A stretch of 40,551 bases of DNA from Fragilariopsis cylindrus CCMP1102 (GCA_900095095.1 FMBT01000160.1:1-40551), one strand, 5' to 3'; shown: positions 10,603-22,000, numbered from the stretch's first letter. Translations and numbers: made by a program. The notes: generated by a model from the sequence alone, not told the origin.

Positions 10603-11115
10603 CTATTTATTCTCCTCCTTGATTTCACTGTAAATCATTGGATCCGATCGAATTAGTTGTTCCTTGAATAGTTCCGCCTTTTCAAAGGGGTATTTACCAC
10701 ACATTGCTTCTCCGGAACTCTTTGCTTGTTGGATAACAGTAGTGGCTTGATCTTCGTCCATATCATCTACGATGGCACACATTCTCTCCATGACATGGAC
10801 TGCATCGTATGATTCATCTCCCAATAACATAAGTTTGTACATGGGTGCTTCCATAAATTCTTCATCTCTACGAGAGATTGGATCATATACTCTTTCCTTT
10901 TTCTTTTGCTCCTGCTTTGACTTCTGTACGGTTTCAACCTTTTGATTCGTCTTAACTTGTGGCTTGGCAATAGCAGCTCCACCTTCCGACTCGTTTTCTC
11001 CAGCAAATAAGCATGAAGAACGGACTGCGAAATTGGGATTAATTATAGGCGCAAAGGCGACCGTTAATTGAACAATAGAAAGAAGGAGAAAGATAACGCG
11101 TTTCATCATCATCAT
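10603..11115 (-). CDS. clpS: ClpS-like Clp protease adaptor, plastid-targeted
   Basis: ClpS proteins deliver N-degron substrates to the ClpC/ClpP protease. I chose the start at 11115 (MMMMKRV), which gives 170 residues. An upstream in-frame codon at 11325 would put about 70 unrelated residues before the signal peptide. Residues 1-23 form a signal peptide ending in VAFAP, with Phe just after the predicted cleavage site. This is the diatom bipartite plastid signal, followed by a Ser/Asn-containing transit segment. A Lys/Gln/Glu-rich linker leads into the ClpS core: PMYKLMLLGDESYDAVHVME, an acidic helix DEDQATTVIQQAKSSGEA, and CGKYPFEKAELFKEQL. The usual LLNDDYTPM is replaced by LLGDESYDA, so the substrate pocket may differ. 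Single exon, no frame break, divergent from the ankyrin gene. Confidence 0.82.
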   Translation of the reverse strand: MMMMKRVIFLLLSIVQLTVAFAPIINPNFAVRSSCLFAGENESEGGAAIAKPQVKTNQKVETVQKSKQEQKKKERVYDPISRRDEEFMEAPMYKLMLLGDESYDAVHVMERMCAIVDDMDEDQATTVIQQAKSSGEAMCGKYPFEKAELFKEQLIRSDPMIYSEIKEENK

Positions 11116-11532
11116 GTTTGCAGTATTGTATTTGAGTGAAATGAAAGAAGAGATTGGATGTCTAGTAATAAGATCTGGTTTTGATTTACACTTTGGGATA
11201 ATAGCAGTAATATGTTGAATATTAAGTAACTCTTGACAGGTGATAGGTTGTTTGGTGAGGACGCTGAAGCCTCCGTTCGTGTCTGTGACAACTCGACTGT
11301 CTTCATGAAAACATGGGGAGAACAAAAAAACATGTGGAACAAAACGAGTTACACGCGGAGGCTAAGAAAATCTGTTCGCGCCATCAATAAATTCGAAAAT
11401 CTTGAAAACAATAAATTTTAGAATTAGTTTTTGTTTTCATCATCATCATAATCAATACTGTACCACACCGAAACTCTAACCCGCTACTCACATCACAAAA
11501 CATAATAGTAATAAGTTCGAAAGTAACGACAT
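11116..11532. other. Divergent promoter region between clpS and the ankyrin gene
   Basis: 417 bases between two gene starts on opposite strands, so it must hold both promoters. I see no distinctive motif. Confidence 0.4.
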
Positions 11533-13582
11533 ATGTCCATGATAGACGATGACGATCGGGATTATACTGCGGAGCCATCAAAACTATTTCTATCTGTTAA
11601 TGATAGCTCTTGCAGTATTGTCAGCTTTTTCATTGAGCCAACAGTCTCATTCATAGCACCGAAACCGATACTGCTGCGACGACCGACCAACTTTGCTAAA
11701 GAAATTTTCGTTCGTTTTTCTTCGTCGTCAGATTCTGCTACTGGTCTTCTTGACGATACCGTACAGCAACATCAGGTCACAACAATCGATCGACGTCCAC
11801 ATGAGCAACGAACAAAGGGTCCGCGACCGGCACGGCGACTCAACCATGGCTTTCGTTTCCTATATAGAAATTCGTCACATCTTCATCACAACGTAACAGC
11901 CTTCGAATATCTCACTCAATTTTATACCGAAAAAGAAGTCATAGAGATGAATCGGACATTTCCACCGCTATTAGATCTAGATGTTCCTCGCCATGTCCAC
12001 CCAAAAATACGTTTCTTACAAGAAACAATACTAACATCGTCGGATAATAACGATGGTGATGGCCAAAATAAATACAATAATATTGATAATATGAATATTT
12101 CTCAATATGAAATTCCATCACAATATTTCGGAGCACGGTTAGAAAAAACAATCGCACCTCGTCATGCATTCTTAGTATATAACAATCTACCTAATGGTCT
12201 GTCTCTTTTACGACGAGAAGAAGAATTGACATCTAGCAATAGTACCCGTTATGATAATCAACGAACCACCACCCGATTGCAGGAATTTCTATTGTCCTGC
12301 CGAAAAACGAAACGATTCTCTGCTCTATGCAACCAGTGGCGAAAAGAAGAACAAGAACAGGAACAGCAACAAGAAAAACAACAAACTAACAGCTCCCATC
12401 ATATAGATAATACAAGTAACGTCGAACAGATAACGTCAAAACAAATCGAAGCTTTTGACTTTATTTTTGGTAGAGGTCTCTTGGCAGCTGCTAGGAACGA
12501 ATTAGTCCAGAAAGATAACAATTGGCCACTCGAATATATAAATATTACTTCTTCCGATATTTTGAAACTATTGATTCAACATGGTGCCAATCCTTTGGAA
12601 CGTGATACTCGTGGTTCTACATTGCTACACTGGGCGGCAGGTGTAGGAAATCTAGAGGCCTTCCGGACGCTTTTGCCTTACTTTCCCAATGAATTGCTAG
12701 AAAAGACAGAACGAGATGGTGCAACACCTCTTCATTGGGCATGCGCTGGTGCCAATTCTAAGGAATTTGGTACCGGTGGGCACTATTATTTGTGTCAATA
12801 TATTATATCCGAGTGTGATCGTCGTAATAAAGATCGTTCTTTACAAAACCGCGATACAATACTATCCGCTAAGGATCTTGTCAATCAACGAACGAAAGAT
12901 GGAAATTCGCCTTTAATGTGGGCAGCATGGTCTAGGAGTTTGGATGTCGTGAAACTTATGGTGAGATATCGTGCCGAATGGGATACTTCTAATCGCAACG
13001 GCTGTACGGTAGCTCATTGGGGTACGTGAAAAAACTCGTGCGGTTTGTAGATATTAATGTGTATTCGGCGTTGCTTACCTGCGGAACTTACTTACTTGTT
13101 TTGTATCTCTCTCGTTGATCAGCGACAAGTGGTGGAAATCTCGAGGTTTGTCAATACCTAGCCGAAGTTGTCGGGGTAGATTTTTTTGTTCCAAACACTG
13201 CTGGTAACACGCCATTGACGCATGCAGTGGCATATGGTCGAGTCGATGTTGTTCAATGGCTTCGGGGGCGTGCCATGGCATTAGAAGAAGACGGTGACGA
13301 TCTGATTGCGAAGCAATTAGTAAGTATTGTTGTAAATATGTAAATATATATATATATAATATGTGTGTGTGTGCGCGTGTTTCTTCTTTTTCTATTTTTG
13401 GTGTCGATAAAGAAAGTTTAATTATGGTCTATGATCTAATATGTATTCGTTCATTGATTTCTTAGGCGGCGGACTTTGCCGGCTGGAGTGACGAACAAGG
13501 AAAAGAAGATAATGTACAGCGCAAACAGGTCTTGAAACTCTTTCAGGACGACTATTGGGACCTGATCGAAGGCGACGAATAA
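11533..13582 (+). CDS. Ankyrin-repeat protein
   Basis: The model has three exons: 11533-13021, 13123-13319 and 13466-13582. Donors are GTACGTG and GTAAGTA, acceptors are CAG and TAG, and phases agree, giving 600 residues. The N-terminal 330 residues are low in recognisable domains, with Gln/Glu-rich and Asn/Asp-rich stretches. From about 345 there are five or six ankyrin repeats, for example TRGSTLLHWAAGVGNLEAF, DGATPLHWACAGANSKEF, DGNSPLMWAAWSRSLDVV, NGCTVAHWATSGGNLEVC and AGNTPLTHAVAYGRVDVV. The C terminus is acidic and ends DYWDLIEGDE. Ankyrin repeats mediate protein-protein contacts, but the partner and process are unknown. No membrane segment or clear targeting peptide is visible. Repeats of the form CTVAHWATSGGNLEVC are common in stramenopile ankyrin proteins. 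No frame break is seen. Confidence 0.85.
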
Positions 13583-13980
13583 AAATATAGACATAATTTT
13601 CTACGAATAGAGAACATACGGTATCATGACGACATGGTCTCATTCTCCTATTTAAAGCCGCTCTAATCCATTTAGTACATAAATGTTGTTATTTCTGGGC
13701 TAAATATTTATGACATGTAGATTTGTATGCAGAGGAACAATTAATTCAAAGTGACAGTTTTGTCTGTCATTTTTTTGCCTCTCTTATCACCAATTTTTCT
13801 GGTTCTGTCAGTAGTGGTAAATAGTGGTTTTATTTTTTCCTGGTTTTGATCATCATGGGGCCAGAGATAATAAAAAGAACATGAGAAGATACTATTGAAA
13901 CTTGGTGGCTGGTATCATTTCTCTATTTTTGTGAATCTTCTGCAGCACCAGTCAGTATGTGAGGCTGATACCAATCTTAT

Positions 13981-14011
<31 letters not shown>

Positions 14012-14931
14012 AGTTAAAATATGTGTCTAATAATATTATAATAATTGACAGTATTACACCATTACTTTAGCTGATATTTTTTCTATTCATATTTCTTCTC
14101 TTGTGCACCTTCTATATGTGACCTGTAGGAACCATGTTCGTATGCACCTCCAAGAAAACAACAATAAATTTTCCCCTGTGCCTTATCAAGATCTATATTT
14201 TGATCTTTCCCTCTCTGTTCTACTAACCTAATCAGCAGTAATGTGGATATTAATGTTGGCAGTCTTATTTCCTTTGGTGAGTTTCATGCACCAAAATAGT
14301 AAATGTTTTTACTAGGCTACTGTTTTGTCTTTCAATTTTGACATGATTTTACACGCTCTCGGACGACGAACAGAAGTCGTGTCGCACCCTGTTTTGATGA
14401 CATTGCTTGTACAGTACTTCCTCTACTGATCTAACGCAAAATGCATGCGCGCTATCGATTCGAATTATTACACGATAAAGCGCTTTGAACCGTTAAAATA
14501 TACCAACAAACGAAATGTACGAAAAAAAATAAAAATACCGTAAGGCAAGATTTTACGAAGATTTTGAGGGTTCAATGTCCTTTTATCTTCTAATAATTCC
14601 ATTAGATAGCGCGCCTGCATTTTGTGTTCGCTGGAGGAAGTACGTACTCGCTACGTATTATTTATTTATCTTCATTCCCGGAAAACGTTTGAAATTGAAT
14701 CACGATTGATGAAAAAGAACAGTCAGAAAAGCAAAAGAAGCAATCCATCAACAAAATGCGTGCCAATCATTCCCTCAATCAAAGATCTTCTTTTTTAAAT
14801 GGTCGGTTGAGCTCGCTAGTTTCGTAGTAATAATTTTACTCTATCTTGATTGATTATTTCCCTTATTACAATCACACAATCAAAAACACAGAACCCTTCT
14901 CATCAAACCCTACAAAATCATCATAATCATC
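13583..14931. other. Intergenic region with AT microsatellite and foldback
   Basis: About 1.35 kb without a supportable gene. It holds an (AT)n run at 13983-14010 and the long imperfect inverted repeat at 14408-14647. The last 280 bases should contain the promoter of the small secreted protein gene. Confidence 0.5.
14408..14647. repeat. Long imperfect inverted repeat (foldback, MITE-like)
   Basis: A left arm at about 14408-14499 pairs with a right arm at about 14561-14647 around a spacer of about 60 bases. The best block is 14437-14456 against 14605-14624, with 19 of 20 bases complementary. Other matching blocks are TACTTCCTC near 14415 against GAGGAAGTA near 14635, GAATTATTA at 14462 against TAATAATTC at 14591, and TTGAACC at 14485 against GGTTCAA at 14569. 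The matches keep their order and spacing, so the whole element could fold into one hairpin. No protein is encoded. It may be a small non-autonomous transposon or a structured transcript. Confidence 0.65.
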
Positions 14932-15159
14932 ATGAAGTACTCTATCATTGCTGTCTCACTAGCCGTAATCGTCGGTTCCTCTGTGAATGCTTTTTACAAG
15001 CCCAATCCAACTCTTCCATACCAAGTTGCCGGAAAAATCGCCGCTGACACTTTCATTCCTCGTGGAGGTGCTAGCTTCGATGCAGGTTTAGATAACGCTG
15101 AAATCGAGACTGACGGTAACATCACTCCTTCCCGGAAGTGTGGTTTCTGCATGGGATGA
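14932..15159 (+). CDS. Small signal-peptide protein, possibly plastid-targeted
   Basis: A 75-residue protein whose first 20 residues form a classic signal peptide (MKYSIIAVSLAVIVGSSVNA) with Phe at +1 (VNA-FYKP). That is compatible with the diatom plastid signal, although a secreted protein is also possible. The mature part has RGGASFDAGLDNAEIETDG and ends KCGFCMG, a CxxC. The TGA stop is followed in frame by seven codons (SGQTNCP), a GTAAG donor at 15182, and an acceptor (TTTACAG) at about 15329. The exon after it closes in frame at TAG (VSGL-stop). So the gene has either an intron 22 bases into its 3' UTR or a longer product interrupted by TGA. I do not recognise the family. Confidence 0.65.
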   Translation: MKYSIIAVSLAVIVGSSVNAFYKPNPTLPYQVAGKIAADTFIPRGGASFDAGLDNAEIETDGNITPSRKCGFCMG

Positions 15160-16299
15160 TCCGGACAGACGAATTGTCCAGGTAAGAAAAGACAATGAAT
15201 GACGTGTAGTGTAACAATAAGAAAACCAACCACTCTTGACTCGTAACATTATTATTGTGAAGTAAACCTGGAACCTAACAAAAATGGCGAATCAATCAAT
15301 CCTTCTTTCTATTTCCTTCTTCTTTACAGTGTCCGGCTTATAGGCCGGTGAAAGATCGGATTGGTTAGTAAGAGTAACTCAATAAATAGTATGGATAAAT
15401 AGTGGGAAGGAATTCCCTGACCTTATCCTACCATTTTTGTTTCTCTTTGTTCCCATCCCCGATCGACACTTCCACTTTCGAAGAGCGATCCTCCCTATCA
15501 TTTCAAGTGACAAATTTGGTGTAACCACAATTGTTTCTCTGGATGACAGAAAGGGTCTCTGTTTGGAAAAGGGCTTTAAAAAAAATAGTATTTTATGTGA
15601 AAACATGTACAGAGAATTCCTCGTTACTTCATCCTTCTAGAAAATGGCAAAGGTATCCTCCATTTCGAATGACGCACTGATTTTTCCAAGGTTGAGAATC
15701 AAGTGCTGAAAGAATATCCTATTTTCTGAAAATGAAATAGGATATAAATGGATAACTACTTGGTACGCAGATATTGATATCTGCATATTTTGTAATTTGG
15801 ACCGCCAGTTCTAGAATTATGAAGATGGACTTCTTTGAACATGTAACATTAATACGCTGGAGATCTATTATAGTGGTTTAAGTATGGATACAATGCAATC
15901 AATTATATTCGTAATTAATTATTAGTGAAAGATTTTTACAAAACCTGTTTATTTATTATTCTTGTGCAAGTAGTCATAGCTATTCAAGCACTTTCGTAAT
16001 AGTAAGTACGCAACTAATTTACAATCGAAGATTGGATTTGTATTATATGTATGTTCGATGCTTACTATTCATCATAATATCAAAAGGATGAACTATGTTG
16101 TTTTGTAGTAAAAGAAGTACACTATACATTAAGTAAGGATGAATATGTAATTATATATATATATTAATAGAATACTTTTCTCGATCAAAAACGAAGAAAA
16201 GACTACTACTACTACTGCTGCTGCTGCTGCTAGAGATGTCTCCCTCCTGGTGTTATTAATAACTCTATTCCAATAGTTGGTTCCGATCGTTTCAATCTT
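15160..16299. other. Intergenic region, AT-rich
   Basis: After the probable 3' UTR intron of the small secreted protein (15182 to about 15329), the sequence is AT-rich with no gene I can support. A trinucleotide run (ACT then GCT) lies at 16203-16231, just beyond the end of the Kelch gene. Confidence 0.45.
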
Positions 16300-18546
16300 T
16301 TAACTTTCTAGGTGCACCGTTTTCTGGGGAGGAACTAATCGCTGCACGTCTCCCGCTAAACTTTCTCCCAGGATTCTTCCACCAAAGACGAATACTTCCC
16401 CATTTTCTGAATTTAAAGCAGCAGCATGTCCGCACCGTTTCGGGCCACAGTCCTGAATAGCATTGGCACTATCATCTGGTTGTGGAGAAGGTCCCTCCTT
16501 CCAGGTCCATTCTTGAGTGTCCAACATATAACTTCCTTTGAAGATATTCTCCTCACCTGTCAGTTCATCTTCCTCATTGGGATCCCAGCCGCCGTAGACC
16601 ATGATTGTCTTTCCGTCTTCGAGGAGCGTTGCCGAATGACCAGTGCGGGCTAATGGGGCCTTTCCGCGTATGGTAGGATTCGACCATTTCCAACCGGTGG
16701 AGGCAATGCCCCCGTTGTTGTTGTTGTTGATCGATCCATTGGTAGTGCTTTCACTGCCGTTACTGGTTGCTTCCAAGACGTGGACAGTATCAAAACAACT
16801 TGACTTATTGTTGCCACCAAAAACAACCATCTTTTGGGATCCTACTACCGTAGCAGAATGATATGATCGTGGTTTCGGAGCCGTACCAACAATGTTTGGT
16901 GTCGTCCATATCCAACGTGTCACATCAAGAATGCTAACGCTGTTAAGCCACTTGGAACCGCGGACGCCGCCGAACAAGATTAGCTCATTAGTTTCAGGGA
17001 AGAATGTAGCTGTGTGTCCACTACGACCGGTAGGAACGTCCCCAGACTTTATACGAGATAAACAAAAGGATTCATTAACGGCCAATGATGTTAGACAATA
17101 ATAAGAATGATGAGGAAGATTATATATCCTCCTTCCAGAGAAAAAAAGATAAATGAATAAATAGATGATAGTGAAATGAAAAAGGAGACGTACCACTGCT
17201 GGAGGATACCAAAGCATGATTTCTGTATCAAGAACACGAAGAGTGTCACTAGTGATAGTCTTGCCCTTGTTGTTTGTTTGTTCACCACCAAATGCAATGA
17301 TTTGTTGCCGTCCTGGAATGTACGTACTAGAATGCCATTGTCTAGCTTCTCCTCGACAATTAATTGGTGCGTGCCAAGAACCTCCGTTCTTCGGATCGTA
17401 TACATGCACATCGGACAGAATGATTGGGTCACCATTTGTATCATAACTTGCTCCACCATACACAAGGATTTTATCTTTCTCGACCCGAGTCATGGTGTGA
17501 CCCCATCTAGCTGGAGGATTTGGGTATATGATACCTTCAGTAGTGGCGGACTCTGATGAATTAATGACAATGTCGTTGATAGCGACACCATTATCGACAT
17601 CGTCTTCGTTGTTGTTGTCATCTCCTGGGTCTTCCATAGTTTTGGTATTGTCATCAGCGTCAATATCAATATTAATATCATCATCGTCACCGTCCCTGAC
17701 GGTTGCAACAGAATCGCTTCCATCAAGGATATCTTGAACAGAAGGCGAGTTCCAAGCATTTGTCTTCTTCTTCGTTTCATTAGTTTCCATCATCATCAAT
17801 CTTGTAGTAGTGTCGGTTGCGGTGATAACACGGACATCATCTTCGTCTTCGGCAGCAACATCAGTGCCATCATCCTCCAACTGCGTAGGTTGAGTCGCTT
17901 GACTTGCCTGACCCATACTAATTGGTGGAAGGAAAGAATCAATAGAAGTACTATTAGTGGTAGTTGCTGGTGTATTGATGGCGCTTGTAGTTCGACTTCG
18001 TTTCGAATTTGCAGGCGTCTTCTCAGCAAGAGCTACGGTCGTCCGTTTCTTTGTCTTCTTGCTCTTAGTCTTGCTGCTCTTCTTTGTCACAGCAGTTGTT
18101 GCACCCGTTGTCATAAAAGGAAGTGTTTGTTGTCCCGGTGAGACCTTCTTTGACTTCTTTGCAGTTTCAGTTTTAGTTTCCGGTGAATTAGTATCATCTT
18201 CGACCGTTCTCGATGTCGTTCCTGTTGTAGTTGTAACGTCACTTGTACTTGTATTTGCAATGATACCCGACGACGACGAAGTCATCATCGTCTTGGATAC
18301 CATCAAAGTTCCAGTAAATCCAGTTAATGATAGGATCAAGTTATCGGATTCGTTCTTGTAGGACACTTCAGATGAGGACGTCATGGACGATAGCTTGAAG
18401 TCGACGCCATTGAAACTCAGAATGATGGCGGGTGCGGTAGTAGCATCATCAGCAGTTCCGGTTGTTCCAGCAGGAGAAACATCAGCAGAATGCATTATTG
18501 CATCATGATAATGTTGAGTCGATTGCGAGGACAATAGAGTAGGCAT
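16300..18546 (-). CDS. Kelch-repeat protein with long acidic N-terminal region
   Basis: The frame is open from ATG 18546 to the stop at 16300, but it contains an intron at 17193-17047 (donor GTACGT, acceptor ATAAAG) that is 147 bases long, in phase and without a stop. Splicing joins WYPPAV to SGDVPTGRSGHTATF, restoring a normal Kelch blade and giving 699 residues. Unspliced, 49 hydrophobic residues of intron-like sequence would be inserted. Residues 1-340 are Thr/Ser/Asp-rich with a Lys-rich patch (KKSSKTKSKKTKKR) that could be a nuclear signal. The C-terminal half has about six Kelch repeats (RWGHTMTRV...ILVYGG, RSGHTATFF...ILFGG, RSYHSATVV...MVVFGG, RTGHSATLL...IMVYGG, RCGHAAALN...VFVFGG), which form a beta-propeller for protein binding. 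No BTB or F-box is visible. The function is unknown. Confidence 0.85.
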   Translation of the reverse strand: MPTLLSSQSTQHYHDAIMHSADVSPAGTTGTADDATTAPAIILSFNGVDFKLSSMTSSSEVSYKNESDNLILSLTGFTGTLMVSKTMMTSSSSGIIANTSTSDVTTTTGTTSRTVEDDTNSPETKTETAKKSKKVSPGQQTLPFMTTGATTAVTKKSSKTKSKKTKKRTTVALAEKTPANSKRSRTTSAINTPATTTNSTSIDSFLPPISMGQASQATQPTQLEDDGTDVAAEDEDDVRVITATDTTTRLMMMETNETKKKTNAWNSPSVQDILDGSDSVATVRDGDDDDINIDIDADDNTKTMEDPGDDNNNEDDVDNGVAINDIVINSSESATTEGIIYPNPPARWGHTMTRVEKDKILVYGGASYDTNGDPIILSDVHVYDPKNGGSWHAPINCRGEARQWHSSTYIPGRQQIIAFGGEQTNNKGKTITSDTLRVLDTEIMLWYPPAVVRLLFHFTIIYLFIYLFFSGRRIYNLPHHSYYCLTSLAVNESFCLSRIKSGDVPTGRSGHTATFFPETNELILFGGVRGSKWLNSVSILDVTRWIWTTPNIVGTAPKPRSYHSATVVGSQKMVVFGGNNKSSCFDTVHVLEATSNGSESTTNGSINNNNNGGIASTGWKWSNPTIRGKAPLARTGHSATLLEDGKTIMVYGGWDPNEEDELTGEENIFKGSYMLDTQEWTWKEGPSPQPDDSANAIQDCGPKRCGHAAALNSENGEVFVFGGRILGESLAGDVQRLVPPQKTVHLES

Positions 18547-19004
18547 AATGATTTATGATCAGACAGTTCTTGTTTCTTTGCTTGCTTCCGTTGTCGTTTG
18601 TCTGTATCGTATCGTTGTACAATTGTAGCGTTAGGCTTTTTATCGATTAAAAAGGGTGGATTTGTAATCTTATGCTCTGAACGAACACAACATTCGAAAG
18701 CTGATGCACAAAACTTGACTTCTACAGTACGCTAGCTAGCGGTATGAACAAGGAAACTCATTTTTTATCCTGCAGGCGCGCCAGAATTTTAATTTCAATG
18801 TTGTTTTTTTTGGCGCGATAATTTACCGTGACTGACCCTGGAGGCATACTCACTCGTGACTAAATAGCAGCTGATCGAGATTCAGTTAGTTGCTTTTTGA
18901 CACAACAATAAGATCCATATCATCTGAAACAATCAACAATCTGAAACATCCATCATCAATCATCAAGAAGATCTTTAATTTCATTTGCGATTTACGAAAG
19001 GACG
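18547..19004. promoter_or_regulatory. Divergent promoter region with E2F-like GGCGCG motifs
   Basis: 458 bases separate the start codons of the Kelch and TMEM94-like genes on opposite strands. The region contains the palindrome GGCGCGCC at 18775-18782 and TTTGGCGC at 18809-18816 after a T run. TTTGGCGC matches the E2F consensus TTTSSCGC. Both stand out against AT-rich sequence, but binding is inferred. Confidence 0.4.
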
Positions 19005-22000
19005 ATGTCTCCCCTTTCATGGAAGGAGGCGAGGAGTCGTCTACGGCACTCGTTGGAAAACTACCTACAGACAGACATCAATAAAGTTCATAGTTCGCAA
19101 ACTAGTAGTACAGAATCAACAACACCCATATTCGTTTCGTTCTGGGTCAAGAGGGATTTCGATCTTACTTTCGGGGCTATTGGTTCATCGGTTGCCCTTT
19201 TGGTCATAGCAATTTACTTCTACATAAGCAACGACAACGACAGTCAACAATATCGCAACCCATATTCGTCGTCACAAGTCGTGGGTGCTGCTATCATATT
19301 TTTCACATCGCTCTTTAGTATTTGGCTTGTCGTGCGGTATCGATATTCTTTTTCACATGGGACAGACAATTTAAAACGAAGAATGATAAATAAATTTGTA
19401 AAGGAACTTCAAGAACAAGAAGGACGATGTCGGACGACGGATGTAGAAATAAATACAAATCGATCGTCAACAGAACGTGATAAGGATAATGATAGTGATG
19501 GTATTGATCTAGTGGGAACCTCCTTAACTGGTATATATCCTGTGTATCGACTAAGTAGTGGTGATGGTGTTATTGGTCAAGGATCTTGGAGTCGCGTTCC
19601 AACGCTACTTTTGGTGGAAGGAGATCGTATAGCTCTTCAGGTTGGTGATCTTGCACCAGCGAAATGCCGAGTACTAGAAGGGAAGAAATCTATGACTGTC
19701 TTCGAATCAGGAGATAAAATTACATTGGATATTTCTTGCGGAGAAAGTGTTGGGTCGTTAGTTGGGAAAATAAGTAAGGGAAGAACGACTCTACCAACGC
19801 ACGATTCCGATGCATGGTTAAGATTATGCAACGATGTACGTATTTTTGAGGTGGTCGAAACTCCGCTAGAAGCCTTCCTTCGAGAACCACAACACGAATC
19901 AAAGAAACCTCAATTGTACCGGCAGCTAAATGCGGTCCGAGATGTGCTATCATTAGTAGCAATTTCATCCTTCTTGTTAACAACTGCAGTGCTCTTGGGA
20001 CGATATCAACAATTTTCGTCGAACATTTATTACTTACTACCATCTCCAATTCTCGCTGCGATTGGAACATCTCCATTCATCGGACCGGGTTGTTTGATAA
20101 TCATCGAAGCCTTGGGAACAGCAAGAGTCCTAGCCTCGTATCATCCCGTGGCCAGTCGAGTGAGAATGGAAAGCTCCTCAGATGTGGTATCTGATACCGT
20201 CAATGTAGATATTATCATTATTCGTTACTTTCTTGCCACTCTATCCAATCGCCTATCTCTTCAAGATCTAGGCGAGAATCTTGACCGAATATTGCAAGCT
20301 ATCTTCTGTCGGAACAGGTGGGGCAAAATGGGAGGCAGGTCGCCATTGGTATGGGTTCCTCCTGCATCACTAAACCTATTGGAAAAGTTGGGAGTAGCCA
20401 CAAGCTTTACTCTGGTCGATGACGAATTAGTGTGCGAGCCACAAGCTATTCCTCAGCAACTGTTGATCCCTTCGGGGAAAGGGTTGAAACTACTAGATTT
20501 ATGCCCTACTTATGAAGATGAAAGTGATGACGAAAGCGAGGCTCCAGATTCCTCTTCGGTAGAATTTAGACGGAATAGAAATCGATCGTTTGACGAAGAA
20601 ATTAATTGTGATTCCGATTCCGATTCGGACGAAGGTCTTATGAGAGATCATCATCATGTCCCTTCTCGCCGAAAAAATAGAAGACGTATACTCCGAAAGA
20701 CCTTTCGTATGGGTACTCAGAGGGCGAAAGAAGAAGCAGAAGGAGATGACTTGGACTCGGAACTTGCCAACCACGAAGTGCAATTTGAAGATCCAAATTG
20801 GTGGCAACATCTCCCCTCCCTAAAATGCATCGGTCTTGCGTGTCTCCTAGTAGATCAGAAAAATGAACAGCCAGTCAGGAGAGTTGGGTATTCTTCACAG
20901 GCGGAGAACGAAGAAGACGTTTTGTCTACTAATGGTCAGGATCTAGAGGTATGCAAGATAAAACTCGTTAATCTTGTCTGCAAAGAACGAAATAGTATGC
21001 AACTTAGATCATTTGCACAATGCATCGGTTTGTCTACAAAAGCAAACGTCTCAGGGAGTAAAGGGGACCAAAGTCCCTTCATTGAAAAAAATCGTCTACA
21101 TGTTGTTAATGTAGAAAAATTGAGAGAGAGGCTTAAGATAGATTCTCACGAAAGAGGATCAGAAGAATCAAGGTGGTGGGGTTTGCTACGTGCGGATTCT
21201 ACTTCTGTGGTCGTACAAGATAGCCGCTCCGGTGCGTATCAGCTTTTGACAGTAGGGGAGCCAACGGTGGTTACCCGCATGTGTCACGAGGCCTGGCAGG
21301 GTGAAAATTCTACCATACTTCCTCTCGCATCTCATGATAGGTCAACAATTTTAGAAACGAGTGATAGCTGGAAACTTGCAGACTTAGATGTGGAAGCTTT
21401 CAGCTATGCACCGATACCACATACCTTCGAACAACGAATCTCAGGAAACTCAAATTCAACAGTACGTAGACATCTCGTTATGGATTTTCTGTACAAAGAT
21501 CCAAGTATGAATGTAATGATTCTTTTCTGTCTTTATTTAAATGCTTTGCTAAACTGTGCACAATTTCTCTTTGAATTTCCAGTCTTATTTGCTGGATAAT
21601 TATCCTCGGAGTGAGAATTTATTACCTTTGCAAAAAGACAAAGGAGCGTCAACCGAATGGTCGATGCTGCAAAACCAAATCTTCCTAGGTATGCTAGGGT
21701 CTCTCGTTATTCCCAGATCTGAAACTCAGGGATTGTTGCGTACGTTGCAAGATGCTGGTGTCAGATTTGTATACTTCTCGCCCCGAAATATGAGAAGCAA
21801 AAGGAGATTGCATCACAGATGGGGATTGATGTAGCTTGGAATTGCGCCATATCCTTAAGAACGCTTGTTCAAGGTGAGGAAGATAAGCATAGAATGATTT
21901 CAAACTATGCTGACTGGGACGTTAACGCAAAACTGCCTCATGGTATTGAAAGTGTCCGAAAGCACCTCAAAGATGTCGATAACGTTCCGCTATTGGTCAG

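Noticed and set aside
14454..14467. GATTCGAATT resembling a tRNA B box.
   Set aside because: No A box or cloverleaf around it; it lies within the foldback arm.
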